Source: Petrotoga mexicana DSM 14811 (GTDB taxonomy: Bacteria > Thermotogota > Thermotogae > Petrotogales > Petrotogaceae). From it: a DNA stretch of 64,000 nucleotides. The stretch is taken from positions 151,772 through 215,771 of the forward strand of contig NZ_AZRN01000012.1 of the NCBI RefSeq assembly GCF_002895565.1, read 5' to 3'. Positions 42,072 through 50,622 of the stretch are shown here, one piece after another. Both the position numbers and the translations under genes were made by a program. The notes below the pieces were generated by a model that had not been told where the DNA came from, did not search any database, and worked only from the letters and a program-made list of their open reading frames with translations. The number at the start of each line of letters is the position of its first letter. The stretch's first letter is position 1.

Positions 42072-42929
42072 TTAGTAATATTTGAATACAAAATCGCCTG
42101 TTTTTAGACCACCGTTGAGCCGCTTTGCAATAACGTGACATTTGATTTTTAATAAATAGAAAATAGGCTTACTTTCATCCAATAATCCTTCTAAATTTCC
42201 TTGACCTTTACTGATTATAATATCAGCATTTGAAAATATTTGTAGAAACTCTTTACTTGCGTTTTTTAATACTATTCCAGGGGTATCACAGCCACTTGAT
42301 ATTAAAGAACAGTATCTATCAATTCCTATATTCTTTGCTTCTTTCATGGTGACATCGTTTAAAATGGGCTTGTCTCTGACCGCATAAGTAAGATTCACCT
42401 TATACTTTAATAACTCTTGAATGAGTAACTTATCAAAAACAGCTTCACCGGCATTATCGGCTATAATTAGTATACTGTTGGCATTAGATAATTGTTCTTT
42501 AAAAAAAGGGTAATCACTATGTGAAAACCCGTTTTCAATGGCTCTTTTGACGTTATCCTCTATATCAACGTTTAAGCTAACCCCCGCATCTATAGAATTT
42601 CCAACTGCTGACATTATCAAAGCCGATAATAATGGATCTTCTGAACTTTTAACTAACTTTTCTATAGTTGGATAGTATTGTTGAGCAGCTTTTATATTTT
42701 TTTCTTTGAATTCTAAATATATATCGTCCTTTCCTGCTTTTTGTTTTATATAATTCTGAATTCTAGTAACTATTTGAGGAGCAGAGTCATCATCGGTGAT
42801 ATCTGGGATCATTCGAGCATATTCATTCAAAATATCTCTAATAATTTTTCTGTCCTCACCGACTGCCATTCTACTTGCCTCGAGAACTTGTCTACATATA
42901 CATGGAATACAATCATACTCAATTTTCAA
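42072..42929 (-). CDS. DUF89/ARMT1-type metal-dependent phosphatase
   Basis: 285-residue protein of the DUF89 family, metal-dependent damage-control phosphatases acting on reactive sugar phosphates. It has the prokaryotic subfamily's N-terminal Cys motif (CIPCICRQVLEASR) and the active-site segments ILIIADNAGEAVFDKLL (DN), VNLTYAVRDKPILNDVT and IISKGQGNLEGL. The TTG start is supported by GGAGGTC 7 nt upstream. Co-operonic with the nifX-like gene. Confidence 0.85.
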   Translation of the reverse strand: MKIEYDCIPCICRQVLEASRMAVGEDRKIIRDILNEYARMIPDITDDDSAPQIVTRIQNYIKQKAGKDDIYLEFKEKNIKAAQQYYPTIEKLVKSSEDPLLSALIMSAVGNSIDAGVSLNVDIEDNVKRAIENGFSHSDYPFFKEQLSNANSILIIADNAGEAVFDKLLIQELLKYKVNLTYAVRDKPILNDVTMKEAKNIGIDRYCSLISSGCDTPGIVLKNASKEFLQIFSNADIIISKGQGNLEGLLDESKPIFYLLKIKCHVIAKRLNGGLKTGDFVFKYY

Positions 42930-42968
42930 ATCATAAGACCTCCAACATTTTATTTTTTCTGAGTTAAT

Positions 42969-44033
42969 TTATGTTTTTTTCCACACACTTTTTTTGCCTT
43001 TGCCAAAGTTTTCTATATAACCTTCTTCTCTGAGATCGCTCAATACCTTTCTGATTTTAGTATCAGAAGTTAATGGGAATTTTTTCCTAAGTTCATTTAT
43101 AGTGAAAGTATCCTCAGTAGCTTCAAGTATTTCTCTTCTTATATCGTAGTATATACCCCCTGTAAAATCTTTTTTAGTTTCATATTTAGATGCCACTTCT
43201 GAAACAATAGTTGGGATGTTATCCTTTTCATGTGACATGACCGCTTGAAAGAACCGTAAAGTCCATTCATTTGCCAATTTCCTGTTTCCAGCAAATATTA
43301 TTTGAAACCCAGGATGATAAGCAAAAATCTCAGCTAAAACTTTAGACAAATAGGATGGTGTGTACACCTTCAGCTTACTGGGATTCAAAAAATCGGAGTA
43401 ATTTGCTTCAACAACGAAAGCAGAATGTTTGTATTTAGCTAATTCACCAAGCTTCATGTGCAGAAGAGGCAAATTCCCAATGTCTCCTATAAAATTGGTA
43501 AAGGTTTTTCTTTCAGCAACAGCTATTATGCCGCTTTCACTTAGTAAGGCATAATCGCCGGCTTTGAGCTGCGCTCTTTTAACGCTACAATTGGCAAATT
43601 TCCATGGATATCTTTCATTTATGTCGATCAATATATGAAGATGATGATTCCCTTTTGCTGTTAATTTAACTTTAGGGCGATGTTCTTTTAGTCCTTGTTC
43701 CGTTCTCCAAAATATCTGTTCGTATTCTCCTTCTTTATTTTTATACTTCTTTTTTAAAAAGAGAAAGTCGCATCTTTTGTTTTGCGCTCTGTCAAGAACT
43801 ACCGACAACCTTTTTCCGTAGCGATTTATTGATATAATAGGAACTCTTTCAATCTCTTGGTAATTGCTCGATGGTTTTTCTGTGTCTCTCATGCAAAAGA
43901 TATGCTTACCAGCACCTGGCCATTTGTCCTGGACGAATAGTGATAATATTATTTTTTCTCCTTTTCTGATAGTTACCCTGTAAGGGAATCTGTATTTTTC
44001 TGTTGATTCAAGAACCCATAAAAAAGAACCCAT
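42969..44033 (-). CDS. ERCC4-domain nuclease with C-terminal winged helix
   Basis: 354-residue protein with three parts: an N-terminal beta-rich region of about 115 residues without a name; an ERCC4/XPF-type nuclease core from about 128 to 240 (ILIDINERYPWKF, LKAGDYALLSE, AVAERKTFTNFIGDI, HSAFVVEANYSDFL), where D133, the D of GDY and ERK form the expected active site; and a C-terminal winged helix (TINELRKKFPLTSDTKIRKV, LREEGYIENFG). XPF-type nucleases cut branched or flap DNA. The architecture resembles bacterial ERCC4 proteins of unknown role. It stands divergently from the FBPase gene. Confidence 0.75.
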   Translation of the reverse strand: MGSFLWVLESTEKYRFPYRVTIRKGEKIILSLFVQDKWPGAGKHIFCMRDTEKPSSNYQEIERVPIISINRYGKRLSVVLDRAQNKRCDFLFLKKKYKNKEGEYEQIFWRTEQGLKEHRPKVKLTAKGNHHLHILIDINERYPWKFANCSVKRAQLKAGDYALLSESGIIAVAERKTFTNFIGDIGNLPLLHMKLGELAKYKHSAFVVEANYSDFLNPSKLKVYTPSYLSKVLAEIFAYHPGFQIIFAGNRKLANEWTLRFFQAVMSHEKDNIPTIVSEVASKYETKKDFTGGIYYDIRREILEATEDTFTINELRKKFPLTSDTKIRKVLSDLREEGYIENFGKGKKSVWKKT

Positions 44034-44245
44034 CGATCATTCACCTTTCTTACAAAAAAGAAAATACTCAGTATTTCTTTCTATGTCTAATTTTATAATA
44101 TTTTTGAGTTTTTACAAAATTGATTTTCTTGTTTTTGAAAATTGTTCAATTTTTATGACAAATATGATTTCTATGAAATTTTTTTCATACTGCCCAGGAT
44201 CGCCTCTAAAAAGTTATAATCAGCTATAAATAGGAATAATCGTCT
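44034..44245. other. Intergenic region between ERCC4 nuclease and FBPase promoter
   Basis: AT-rich, no gene. It should contain the minus-strand promoter of the ERCC4 gene, whose ribosome site is AAAGGTGA, but no clear pair of boxes was found. Confidence 0.4.
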
Positions 44246-44274
44246 TTGACTAAACAATTTTATTCACATATAAT
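44246..44274 (+). promoter_or_regulatory. Promoter of the FBPase gene
   Basis: TTGACT at 44246-44251 and TATAAT at 44269-44274, spacer 17 bp. A worn copy of the leader repeat begins about 24 nt downstream. Confidence 0.8.
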
Positions 44275-44297
44275 TAAATTGAAGGTTGGAAAAATAT

Positions 44298-44358
44298 AGT
44301 TGGGGGAGCAGAGTGGTGGAGAATTACATAAAAAGTTTTTGAGTTCCTAAATATCCTT
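44298..44358 (+). repeat. Degenerate leader repeat in the FBPase leader
   Basis: TAGTTGGGGGAGCAGAGTGG through AGAATTACATAAAAAG and TTTTTGAGTTCCTAAATATCC lines up with the core (GTGGGCAGCGGGGCGAAGGGG), the CTA linker and the trailer TTTTAGAGTTTCTAAAGGC of better copies. Position and orientation match the family rule. Confidence 0.5.
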
Positions 44359-44387
44359 AATAAATTACTGGTGGAGGTGATAACAAG

Positions 44388-45503
44388 ATGGGAAAAGTTA
44401 CTGTAAGTTTAATTAAAGCAGATGTTGGAGGAATTCCAGGTCATTCAACTGTACATCCTAAACTTAAAGAAAAGGCCTCTGAGTGCTTACAGGAGGCAAA
44501 AGAAAACGGATTGTTGATAGATTACAGAGTTTTACACGTAGGTGATGATTTACAACTACTTATGAGTCATGGAAAGGGGATTGATTCTGAAGAAATTCAT
44601 AAACTCGCTTGGGAAACTTTTGAAGCAGCAACCAAGATTGCGAAAGAGTTAAAGTTACACGGTGCCGGTCAAGATTTGCTATCAGATGCATTTAGCGGAA
44701 ATATTAAAGGAATGGGGCCAGGCATAGCAGAAATGGAATTTACAGAACGAGGGTCTGAAACTTTAGTTGCATTTATGATGGATAAAACAGAACCAGGTTC
44801 TTTTAACTTCCCCATATACAAAATTTTTGCGGATCCATTCAATACTGCAGGATTGATTATTGATCCTTTGCTAATTGATGGATTTATATTTGAAGTGTGG
44901 AATATAAAAGAAAGGAAAAGAATTTTTCTCAAATGTCCAGAAGATTTATATCTTTTATTATCTTTGATAGGTGCAAAAAGCAAATATGTTATAAAAAGGG
45001 TTTTTCCCAAGGATTCTAGCCCTCTGCCTAAAGATGAACCCGTTGCAGTCATAAGCACAGAAAAGCTGTTCTTTATCGCTGAAAAATATGTGGGAAAGGA
45101 CGATCCAGTTGCATTGGTTAGAGCACAATCAGGCTTACCGGCTTTGGGAGAGGTTTTAGAACCCTTTAGCGTACCTTATTTAGTCAGCGGCTGGATGCGT
45201 GGTTCACATAACGGCCCTTTAATGCCCGTTTCATTCAAAGACGCTCAATGTACACGGTTTGATGGACCACCTCGGGTAATTGCAGCAGGCTTTCAGATAA
45301 GTCACGGTAATTTTATCGGTCCTATAGATTTATTTGATGATCTTGCTTTTGACCTCTCTCGGAAAAAAGCTTTGGAATTAGCAGATTACATAAGGTTACA
45401 AGGTCCCTTCGAGCCACATAGGCTTCCACCTGAAGAGATGGAATATACTACCCTCCCAGGAGTATTAAAAAGGCTTGAAACAAGGTTTGAAGAATTGGAA
45501 TAA
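44388..45503 (+). CDS. Fructose-1,6-bisphosphate aldolase/phosphatase (class V)
   Basis: 371-residue bifunctional gluconeogenic enzyme that condenses triose phosphates and dephosphorylates the product to fructose 6-phosphate; typical of Archaea and deeply branching thermophilic Bacteria. It begins KVTVSLIKADVGGIPGHSTVHP and contains LHVGDDLQLLMSHGKG, LHGAGQDLLSDAFSGN, MDKTEPGSFNFP and SGWMRGSHNGPLMPV; the Asp and His/Lys residues of these segments bind Mg and substrate. GGTGGAGGTG precedes the ATG. It is monocistronic, with its own promoter, a leader repeat and a strong terminator. Confidence 0.94.
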   Translation: MGKVTVSLIKADVGGIPGHSTVHPKLKEKASECLQEAKENGLLIDYRVLHVGDDLQLLMSHGKGIDSEEIHKLAWETFEAATKIAKELKLHGAGQDLLSDAFSGNIKGMGPGIAEMEFTERGSETLVAFMMDKTEPGSFNFPIYKIFADPFNTAGLIIDPLLIDGFIFEVWNIKERKRIFLKCPEDLYLLLSLIGAKSKYVIKRVFPKDSSPLPKDEPVAVISTEKLFFIAEKYVGKDDPVALVRAQSGLPALGEVLEPFSVPYLVSGWMRGSHNGPLMPVSFKDAQCTRFDGPPRVIAAGFQISHGNFIGPIDLFDDLAFDLSRKKALELADYIRLQGPFEPHRLPPEEMEYTTLPGVLKRLETRFEELE

Positions 45504-45519
45504 TAATTTCTCTTATGAG

Positions 45520-45556
45520 GTAACTCCCGAAGTAGAATGCGGGAGTTACTTTTTTA
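45520..45556 (+). terminator. Terminator of the FBPase gene
   Basis: GTAACTCCCG and CGGGAGTTAC form a perfect 10-bp stem around a 10-nt loop, followed by TTTTTT. Confidence 0.92.
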
Positions 45557-45596
45557 TGCAAATTAATCAATAACTTTAAAAATTTTAATAAAACAC

Positions 45597-45625
45597 TTGA
45601 CTTTTTTAATGTTATATATTATAAT
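45597..45625 (+). promoter_or_regulatory. Promoter of the third MFS gene
   Basis: TTGACT at 45597-45602 and TATAAT at 45620-45625 with a 17-bp spacer, 50 nt before the MFS start codon. There is no leader repeat here. Confidence 0.85.
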
Positions 45626-45675
45626 CTTTGTAGGATATTTATTATTGTATTGAAAATCTTAAAGGAGGAGATAAA

Positions 45676-46914
45676 ATGTCAAATTCAACCGGCGGGTTAC
45701 AACTTTTAATAAAAAACCATAACTTTTTACTTTTGTTTTTCGGTAGGCTAGTATCCAGTGTCGGATCTGCTATTTTTATCATAGCTATTCTTTGGTCGGC
45801 TGCAGCTGAGATAGGCGGGGTAGGTGCAGTTAGTTCTGTTTTAAGTACTGTAGCTGTTACGAATATTATCTTTTCTCCTTTTGCAGGTGTTTGGGCAGAT
45901 AGATGGAAAAAGAAAAATATCCTTGTGATAACAGATTTAATCAGTGGCGGAATCCTTATTTTACTGGGTATTTTCTTTGGAACATATTTTTATCAAATTT
46001 GGGTATTGATAATAACCATTTTTGGATTACAGATCTGTGGTACTTTATTCGGTCCTGCTTTGTTGTCTTTAATTCCGATTATGGTAAACGATAATGAGCT
46101 TTCTCAAGCTAACGCCATGATTTCAATGACAGATAGACTTTCTCAACTTATTGGGATGGCTATCGGCGGTGTGATTGTGTCTTTAGTGGGAATAAAATGG
46201 GCAATTTTAATCGATGGAATGACTTTTATTTTCTCGGCAGTCTCTGAAATGTTTATAAAAGCAGAAGAAAAAGGTAGAAAAGAAGAGGAAGTTAGGAAAA
46301 CTGGTTTGGTTTTTTCGGATATAAAAGATGGTTTTAAAGTGATATGGTCCAATGTTCAACTTAAAGGGTTGATAACCTTAGAGACATTAGATGATTTTTT
46401 TGGAACCACTATATTCGTTTTCTTACCTGTGTTGGCTAGTGAGATACTGAAAGTAGGTCCTGGTGAGTATGGAATTATGCAAACGATGTTGGGAGCAGGC
46501 TCTTTTATTTCCGCCCTAGTTCTATCATCCGTTAAAGAGATAAAAATGAAGTACGTAGCACTAATGTTATCCTCAGTTTTGGCAGGAGTATTCCTGGCTT
46601 CTCTTGGTATAGTTAACAGTTATATTTACGTATTGATTGCTTTGTTGATGTTAGGTGTTATGACTGAGATAGGAAATATTAATGAAAATCTTTTGATTCA
46701 AAGAATTACCCCTGAAAACACAAGGGGACGAGTTTTTGCGTTGCGATCAACGATAGATAATTCGTTAAGGCCTTTTTCTTATGCTTTTGCAGGGATAATG
46801 GCAACATTTTTTTCATTGAAAAGTTTGTTCTTTGTGTTTGGAATAATAACTAGCATACTTGGAATATTTTACCTAGTGATACCCTATCAATTGAAAAAAC
46901 AGAATGTTTCATAA
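45676..46914 (+). CDS. MFS exporter, third and diverged
   Basis: 412-residue MFS_3-type exporter with 12 predicted helices, distantly related to the two copies upstream. Signature loop GVWADRWKKKNILV; ELSQANAMISMTDRLSQLIGM and ITPENTRGRVFALRSTIDN are the family segments. Probably an efflux pump for drugs or small metabolites. GGAGGAG precedes the ATG. It has its own promoter and is followed after 5 nt by the promoter of tRNA-Pro. Confidence 0.88.
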   Translation: MSNSTGGLQLLIKNHNFLLLFFGRLVSSVGSAIFIIAILWSAAAEIGGVGAVSSVLSTVAVTNIIFSPFAGVWADRWKKKNILVITDLISGGILILLGIFFGTYFYQIWVLIITIFGLQICGTLFGPALLSLIPIMVNDNELSQANAMISMTDRLSQLIGMAIGGVIVSLVGIKWAILIDGMTFIFSAVSEMFIKAEEKGRKEEEVRKTGLVFSDIKDGFKVIWSNVQLKGLITLETLDDFFGTTIFVFLPVLASEILKVGPGEYGIMQTMLGAGSFISALVLSSVKEIKMKYVALMLSSVLAGVFLASLGIVNSYIYVLIALLMLGVMTEIGNINENLLIQRITPENTRGRVFALRSTIDNSLRPFSYAFAGIMATFFSLKSLFFVFGIITSILGIFYLVIPYQLKKQNVS

Positions 46915-46918
46915 AAAT

Positions 46919-46947
46919 TTGACGTTCTTTCGAAAATATGATATAAT
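46919..46947 (+). promoter_or_regulatory. Promoter of tRNA-Pro
   Basis: TTGACG at 46919-46924 and TATAAT at 46942-46947 with a 17-bp spacer, ending 15 nt before the tRNA. Confidence 0.85.
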
Positions 46948-46962
46948 TTTTTTGAAGTAAAC

Positions 46963-47038
46963 CGGAGCGTAGCGCAGTTGGTAGCGCGTCAGCATGGGGT
47001 GTTGAAGGTCGCTGGTTCAAATCCAGTCGCTCCGACCA
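46963..47038 (+). tRNA. tRNA-Pro (anticodon GGG)
   Basis: A complete 76-nt cloverleaf. Acceptor CGGAGCG pairs with CGCTCCG, D stem GCGC/GCGC, anticodon stem TCAGC/GTTGA with loop ATGGGGT (anticodon GGG), T stem GCTGG/CCAGT with loop TTCAAAT, discriminator A and an encoded CCA at 47036-47038. It reads CCC and CCU codons. Confidence 0.96.
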
Positions 47039-47039
47039 A

Positions 47040-47069
47040 GAATACGGGGTTGCTCCCCGTATTTTTTTA
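47040..47069 (+). terminator. Terminator after tRNA-Pro
   Basis: AATACGGGG-ttgct-CCCCGTATT stem followed by a T run. It directly follows the tRNA and also faces the convergent nicotinamidase gene. Confidence 0.92.
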
Positions 47070-47072
47070 AAT

Positions 47073-47678
47073 CTAGATCATTCTACCAAATTTTTCCTCA
47101 ACGATTTCTTTAATATCCTTTTTGTTAACAGATTTTATATATTGGCTTACTGGGAATACCCTATATCCTCGTTTTAAGGCGTCTTCTATCGTTGCTATTA
47201 CGCATACGTCTCCTGCTAAGCCTAAAACTACTAAATTTTCTATCTTATGCTTTCTCAGAAGTTCGTCTAATTCTGATTCAATTTTTCTTTCAATGTCTTT
47301 GTAAAATGCTGAATAGCTATCCCCATCTATTTCTATGCCTTTTTTTATAACGAAATCATAAGTATTTATAAATAGTTGATTCCCATAAGTACCTTTTATA
47401 CAGTGAGGAGGCCATTTTTCAAAAGATATGTGATTTTCAGGGTGATCATCCATACTGGCAAAAATCTTAAAATTCTTCTCTTTCATTAAAGTCAAAAACT
47501 CGTTTAATTGATCTATCCACTCTTCATTTGTTCCAGTTACTGGAAGTTCGTTAGGACATCTTTCAGTAAATCCATTTTGACAATCAACACACAATATTGC
47601 AGTATTTGAAGGAGATAATTTCAATGTGTTCACTATATAATTGGTAAAATCGTAAGGTGTTTTGTTGTTTTCGAACAT
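47073..47678 (-). CDS. pncA: Nicotinamidase (isochorismatase-like hydrolase)
   Basis: 201-residue cysteine hydrolase converting nicotinamide to nicotinate for NAD salvage. ILCVDCQNGFTERCPNELPV supplies the catalytic Asp (with a Cys where PncA usually has hydrophobic residues), MDDHPENHISF and WPPHCIKGTYG hold the metal-binding His/Asp and catalytic Lys region (IKKGIEIDGDSYSAF), and LVVLGLAGDVCVIATIEDAL has the nucleophilic Cys. AAAGGAGGC precedes the ATG. The promoter must lie beyond the leader-repeat array found upstream. Confidence 0.9.
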   Translation of the reverse strand: MFENNKTPYDFTNYIVNTLKLSPSNTAILCVDCQNGFTERCPNELPVTGTNEEWIDQLNEFLTLMKEKNFKIFASMDDHPENHISFEKWPPHCIKGTYGNQLFINTYDFVIKKGIEIDGDSYSAFYKDIERKIESELDELLRKHKIENLVVLGLAGDVCVIATIEDALKRGYRVFPVSQYIKSVNKKDIKEIVEEKFGRMI

Positions 47679-47704
47679 TTTTTAGCCTCCTTTGAAAGTT
47701 TGTT

Positions 47705-48020
47705 ATATAGCGCCCCTTCGCCCCGCAGCCCGCCCATTTAAGTAAGGGACCTGCGGTCCCTAAACCCAGCGAGGGGTGGAGGGCTCCGCCCTGTGACCCT
47801 TTAAAGATCAAAATCTTGTTTCTAATATTTAATTAAAGGCCCTTCGCCCCGCAGCCCGCCCTTTTAAGGAAGGGACCTGCGGTCCCTTAGACCCGGCGGG
47901 GTGGAGGGCTCCGCCCTATAACCCTTTAAAGATCAAAATCTTGTTTCTAATATTTAATTAAAGGCCCTTCGCCCCGCAGCCCGCCCATTTAAGTAAGGGA
48001 CCTGCGGTCCCTTAGACTCT
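47705..48020 (-). repeat. Leader repeat array of pncA: three tandem 125-bp units
   Basis: Three near-identical units, with CCTTCGCCCC at 47715, 47841 and 47966 (periods 126 and 125). Each unit, read on the minus strand, contains the GGGCTGCGGGGCGAAGGG core; the two complete ones also have the hairpin GGGACC-GCA-GGTCCC, an AGGGC-gga-GCCCT hairpin and the AT linker AAGATTTTGATC. The gene-proximal end is GGGGCGCTATATAACA, 20 nt before the pncA ribosome site. Same strand as pncA. Nothing else is seen between 47679 and 48079. Confidence 0.92.
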
Positions 48021-48079
48021 GCAGTCAAACTTATAAGGATAAAAGAGTTTTCGTTCTGAAATCTTTCCTGCTCTAATTT

Positions 48080-48844
48080 TTACTCACTGATCTTTAATTT
48101 GACCAATCCCAAATATTCATGCCAAGCAGAAGAAGTTGCTTCTAGGAATCTCATATCCGGTAAGAAATCATACCATTTTAATTCTTCTCGGGAAATCTTA
48201 TAATCTGTGGGAACGGGAATAACATCGATGTTTGTGTAACTTTCGAAATAATTCATAGCTCTTGTTAAATGTATTGCGCTGGTGACTAAATATATTCTTT
48301 GTACTTCATCGTCTTCCAATAGTTTAAGTGTAAATTCAGCATTTTGTTTTGTGTTTTTGGCAAGAGGTTCTACATATATATCGTTTGGTTTGACTCCCAT
48401 TTTTAGCAATTCTTCTTTCATTATTTGAGCTTCTGGTATCTCCGTGCCTAGGAGTTTCCCGCCAGTTACAACTATAGGAGTCTGTAAATTTTTGTAAAGT
48501 AAGAATCCTTCATATACCCTTTTCATAGCGCTATCAGATAATTCTCCCGATCCTTCTCTTGGAGTTTCGGGAATTATTCCCCCTCCAAGTACAACGATTA
48601 CCCCGTTTTCTTGAGTATTATCCAATTGAGAAACATCCACAGGCGGATATCTATTTTCCAATGGTAAAACGATTATTTTTGCAAACCATCCAGAAGAAAA
48701 TACATAGATTACGATGCAAACCGTTAAAAGAGGAAAAGATAGTTTCTTCTTCCTTATTAACCAGATAATTAAAAATATGATGCCGAGTGAGATAAAAATA
48801 CCTGGAATTTCTATAAAAGATGTGAAAATATCATAAAATATAAT
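48080..48844 (-). CDS. YdcF/ElyC-family (DUF218) membrane protein, non-canonical start
   Basis: DUF218-domain protein linked to envelope biogenesis in other bacteria. The domain shows GVIVVLGGGI, IVVTGGKLLG, VEPLAKNTKQNAEFTLKLL and YLVTSAIHLTRAMNYF. The only canonical start in frame, TTG at 48661, would cut off the two N-terminal helices (IPGIFISLGIIFLIIWLI and FPLLTVCIVIYVFSSGWF) usual in the family. No ATG, GTG or TTG exists further up before a stop, but AGGGGGG lies at 48848-48854, followed by ATT (48844) and ATA (48841). Starting at ATT gives 254 residues, the normal length. It overlaps the prepilin peptidase gene by 14 nt. Confidence 0.75.
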   Translation of the reverse strand: MIFYDIFTSFIEIPGIFISLGIIFLIIWLIRKKKLSFPLLTVCIVIYVFSSGWFAKIIVLPLENRYPPVDVSQLDNTQENGVIVVLGGGIIPETPREGSGELSDSAMKRVYEGFLLYKNLQTPIVVTGGKLLGTEIPEAQIMKEELLKMGVKPNDIYVEPLAKNTKQNAEFTLKLLEDDEVQRIYLVTSAIHLTRAMNYFESYTNIDVIPVPTDYKISREELKWYDFLPDMRFLEATSSAWHEYLGLVKLKISE

Positions 48845-49244
48845 AAGCCCCCCTAAAAATATATAAAATGAATGTACTCAACATTACATAAAATCCTAAT
48901 GGAACCTTATTGACTTTCTTTTTTGTGTTCGATAAAATAATTAGGATTATGCTGATAATTAATACTGGAAATATATAAATACCAATAAGAAGAGAGAGGA
49001 CTGATAGAAATTTCACGTCTCCAAAACCCATTTTCCCATTTCGCCAATAATAAAAGGTAATTAAAAAAGTAATGATAGTAAAAATAAGATTAAAGTAATC
49101 AAAGTTGAGTAATGCAATTGCCAAAATAACTACTATTCCTAGATCAGGAATGATAAAGGTGAAATAATCATATAACCCTATATACAAAAGACTATTAGCA
49201 AAAAGCAAATTTTGCCAGTTAAAAGAGGTAATTATGACAAACAT
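48831..49244 (-). CDS. Prepilin peptidase catalytic domain (A24 family)
   Basis: Small integral membrane aspartic peptidase of the type IV prepilin/TadV kind, lacking the N-terminal methylase domain. Of its 137 residues, YDYFTFIIPD contains the first catalytic Asp and KMGFGDVKFLSVLSLLIG the GxGD motif with the second. About six short helices. The ATG at 49244 has no good ribosome site; the frame remains open 20 codons upstream, adding a hydrophobic helix (VLIIVLSYIVVN), so another, perhaps non-ATG, start is possible. It lies between a TPR gene and ydcF in one operon. Confidence 0.78.
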   Translation of the reverse strand: MFVIITSFNWQNLLFANSLLYIGLYDYFTFIIPDLGIVVILAIALLNFDYFNLIFTIITFLITFYYWRNGKMGFGDVKFLSVLSLLIGIYIFPVLIISIILIILSNTKKKVNKVPLGFYVMLSTFILYIFRGAYYIL

Positions 49245-49304
49245 ATTTACAACTATATAAGATAAAACGATAATTAAGACCTTTTTATTTTTTTTCAGTT
49301 TTTT

Positions 49305-50381
49305 TTACACCTTTTCTATTACTTCCAGTTCTTCTTTGGTCAAATTTTTATTCAGGATTTCTTCAAGTCCATAGATGTACCACATGTATTTATCTTTTAC
49401 TTCTTGGTATATACTTTTGGCTTCATCGAATCTCTTAACTTTTAAATAGGGGATAACCAGTAGCAATTTAAAGTGTTCATTTTCTTTATCTTGGTCTATA
49501 TATTTTTCTAAAAAGTTTTGAACTTCTTTATATTTACCATTTTCAAACATTACTTTTGCCCAAACTTCTATGTCGGTTGAATATTCAGGTGTTGTATTGA
49601 GAATTTCCTCTTTGAGTTCATTTGCTTCTGTAGTTCTTGATAATTTTTCATAAATAGTACATAACTCATATTTACCCAATATACTGTTCGGGAATCTATT
49701 AAGGAATTTTTCTAAAACGTGGGCGGCTTTTTCATAATTTCCTTTTTGCATGTAAGCATCTGAAATCATGAAGTAGGTTACATAATTGTTAGGAGAGAGT
49801 TCTAACTCTTTCTTCCAAATAACAGCTGCTTTTTCGTATTCGCCTAAATTAAAGTATAATTCTCCTAATTCAGACAAAGCAGCTATATTCCAAGGATCTA
49901 ATTTAACGGCTTTTTCTAAATACTCTTCTCCCTCTTCCATTTCTCCTTTTTCTACTAAAACTGAGCCCATTAATTCATAGGCAGGAGCGAAACTAGGATC
50001 AATTTTGAGTATAAAATCAACGACATCTTTCACAAAGTCAAAGTTCTTTTTATCGGCTTCCAATAAAACTGTATCGAATAATCCATTCAAGGAAATATGT
50101 ACTAAGTCGGAGTAATTGATTTGGAACTCAGAAAAATAGGCTAAAAATTCGGAAAGGACGAAAGGATAAATCACAAAGTTGGAGGTTAAACCTGGTAAGT
50201 GTTCAACAAGTTTTTCGATTTTCTTTGCTTCTTCAATAAATTTTGAGTTATTTTTTAAATCAGCTTTCATTAACTCAAAATCTCCTTCGTACAAGAACTC
50301 ACAAAGCAAGATTGGAAAAGGAGTTAAATCAGTGATTTCGATCTCTTCTTCTCCAATGTTAAACTTTACTATATGCTCCAT
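49305..50381 (-). CDS. Tetratricopeptide repeat protein
   Basis: 358-residue soluble protein with at least five TPR units between about residues 130 and 330, for example FAPAYELMGSVLVEKGEMEE, NIAALSELGELYFNLGEYEK, NYVTYFMISDAYMQKGNYEK and SILGKYELCTIYEKL. The first 120 residues are a different helical/beta domain that I cannot name. TPRs mediate protein contacts; partners are unknown, but it heads a small operon with the prepilin peptidase and YdcF genes. GGAGGAG precedes the ATG. Confidence 0.8.
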   Translation of the reverse strand: MEHIVKFNIGEEEIEITDLTPFPILLCEFLYEGDFELMKADLKNNSKFIEEAKKIEKLVEHLPGLTSNFVIYPFVLSEFLAYFSEFQINYSDLVHISLNGLFDTVLLEADKKNFDFVKDVVDFILKIDPSFAPAYELMGSVLVEKGEMEEGEEYLEKAVKLDPWNIAALSELGELYFNLGEYEKAAVIWKKELELSPNNYVTYFMISDAYMQKGNYEKAAHVLEKFLNRFPNSILGKYELCTIYEKLSRTTEANELKEEILNTTPEYSTDIEVWAKVMFENGKYKEVQNFLEKYIDQDKENEHFKLLLVIPYLKVKRFDEAKSIYQEVKDKYMWYIYGLEEILNKNLTKEELEVIEKV

Positions 50382-50585
50382 GGGTATCTCCTCCTCTTTT
50401 AGTTGGGTGTTGTTCCTATTACTTTTTATTATACCATAATTAAGAATTATTAAGAAAATTTATTTACATTTTTTTGTATTTATGATTATTAAAAAGATAA
50501 AATAATGCTCTAATTGTGGAAATGACTAAAATTTCTTAAGAACTTGTAAAGAATAACTTTAAAATTACTCTGTAAAATTATAAAA

Positions 50586-50606
50586 AGCAGGCTTACGCCT
50601 GCCTTT
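50586..50606 (-). terminator. Terminator of hsp20
   Basis: GCAGGC-gtaa-GCCTGC on the minus strand followed by TTTTTATAATTTT, 17 nt after the hsp20 stop. The rest of the gap to 50382 holds nothing recognisable apart from an AT-rich promoter region for the TPR gene. Confidence 0.88.
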
Positions 50607-50622
50607 TCAATTATTATCATTT

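Noticed and set aside
47705..48020. Possible CRISPR or IS at the 125-bp tandem units
   Set aside because: Whole units including the linkers repeat, there are no spacers and no transposase; they belong to the leader repeat family.
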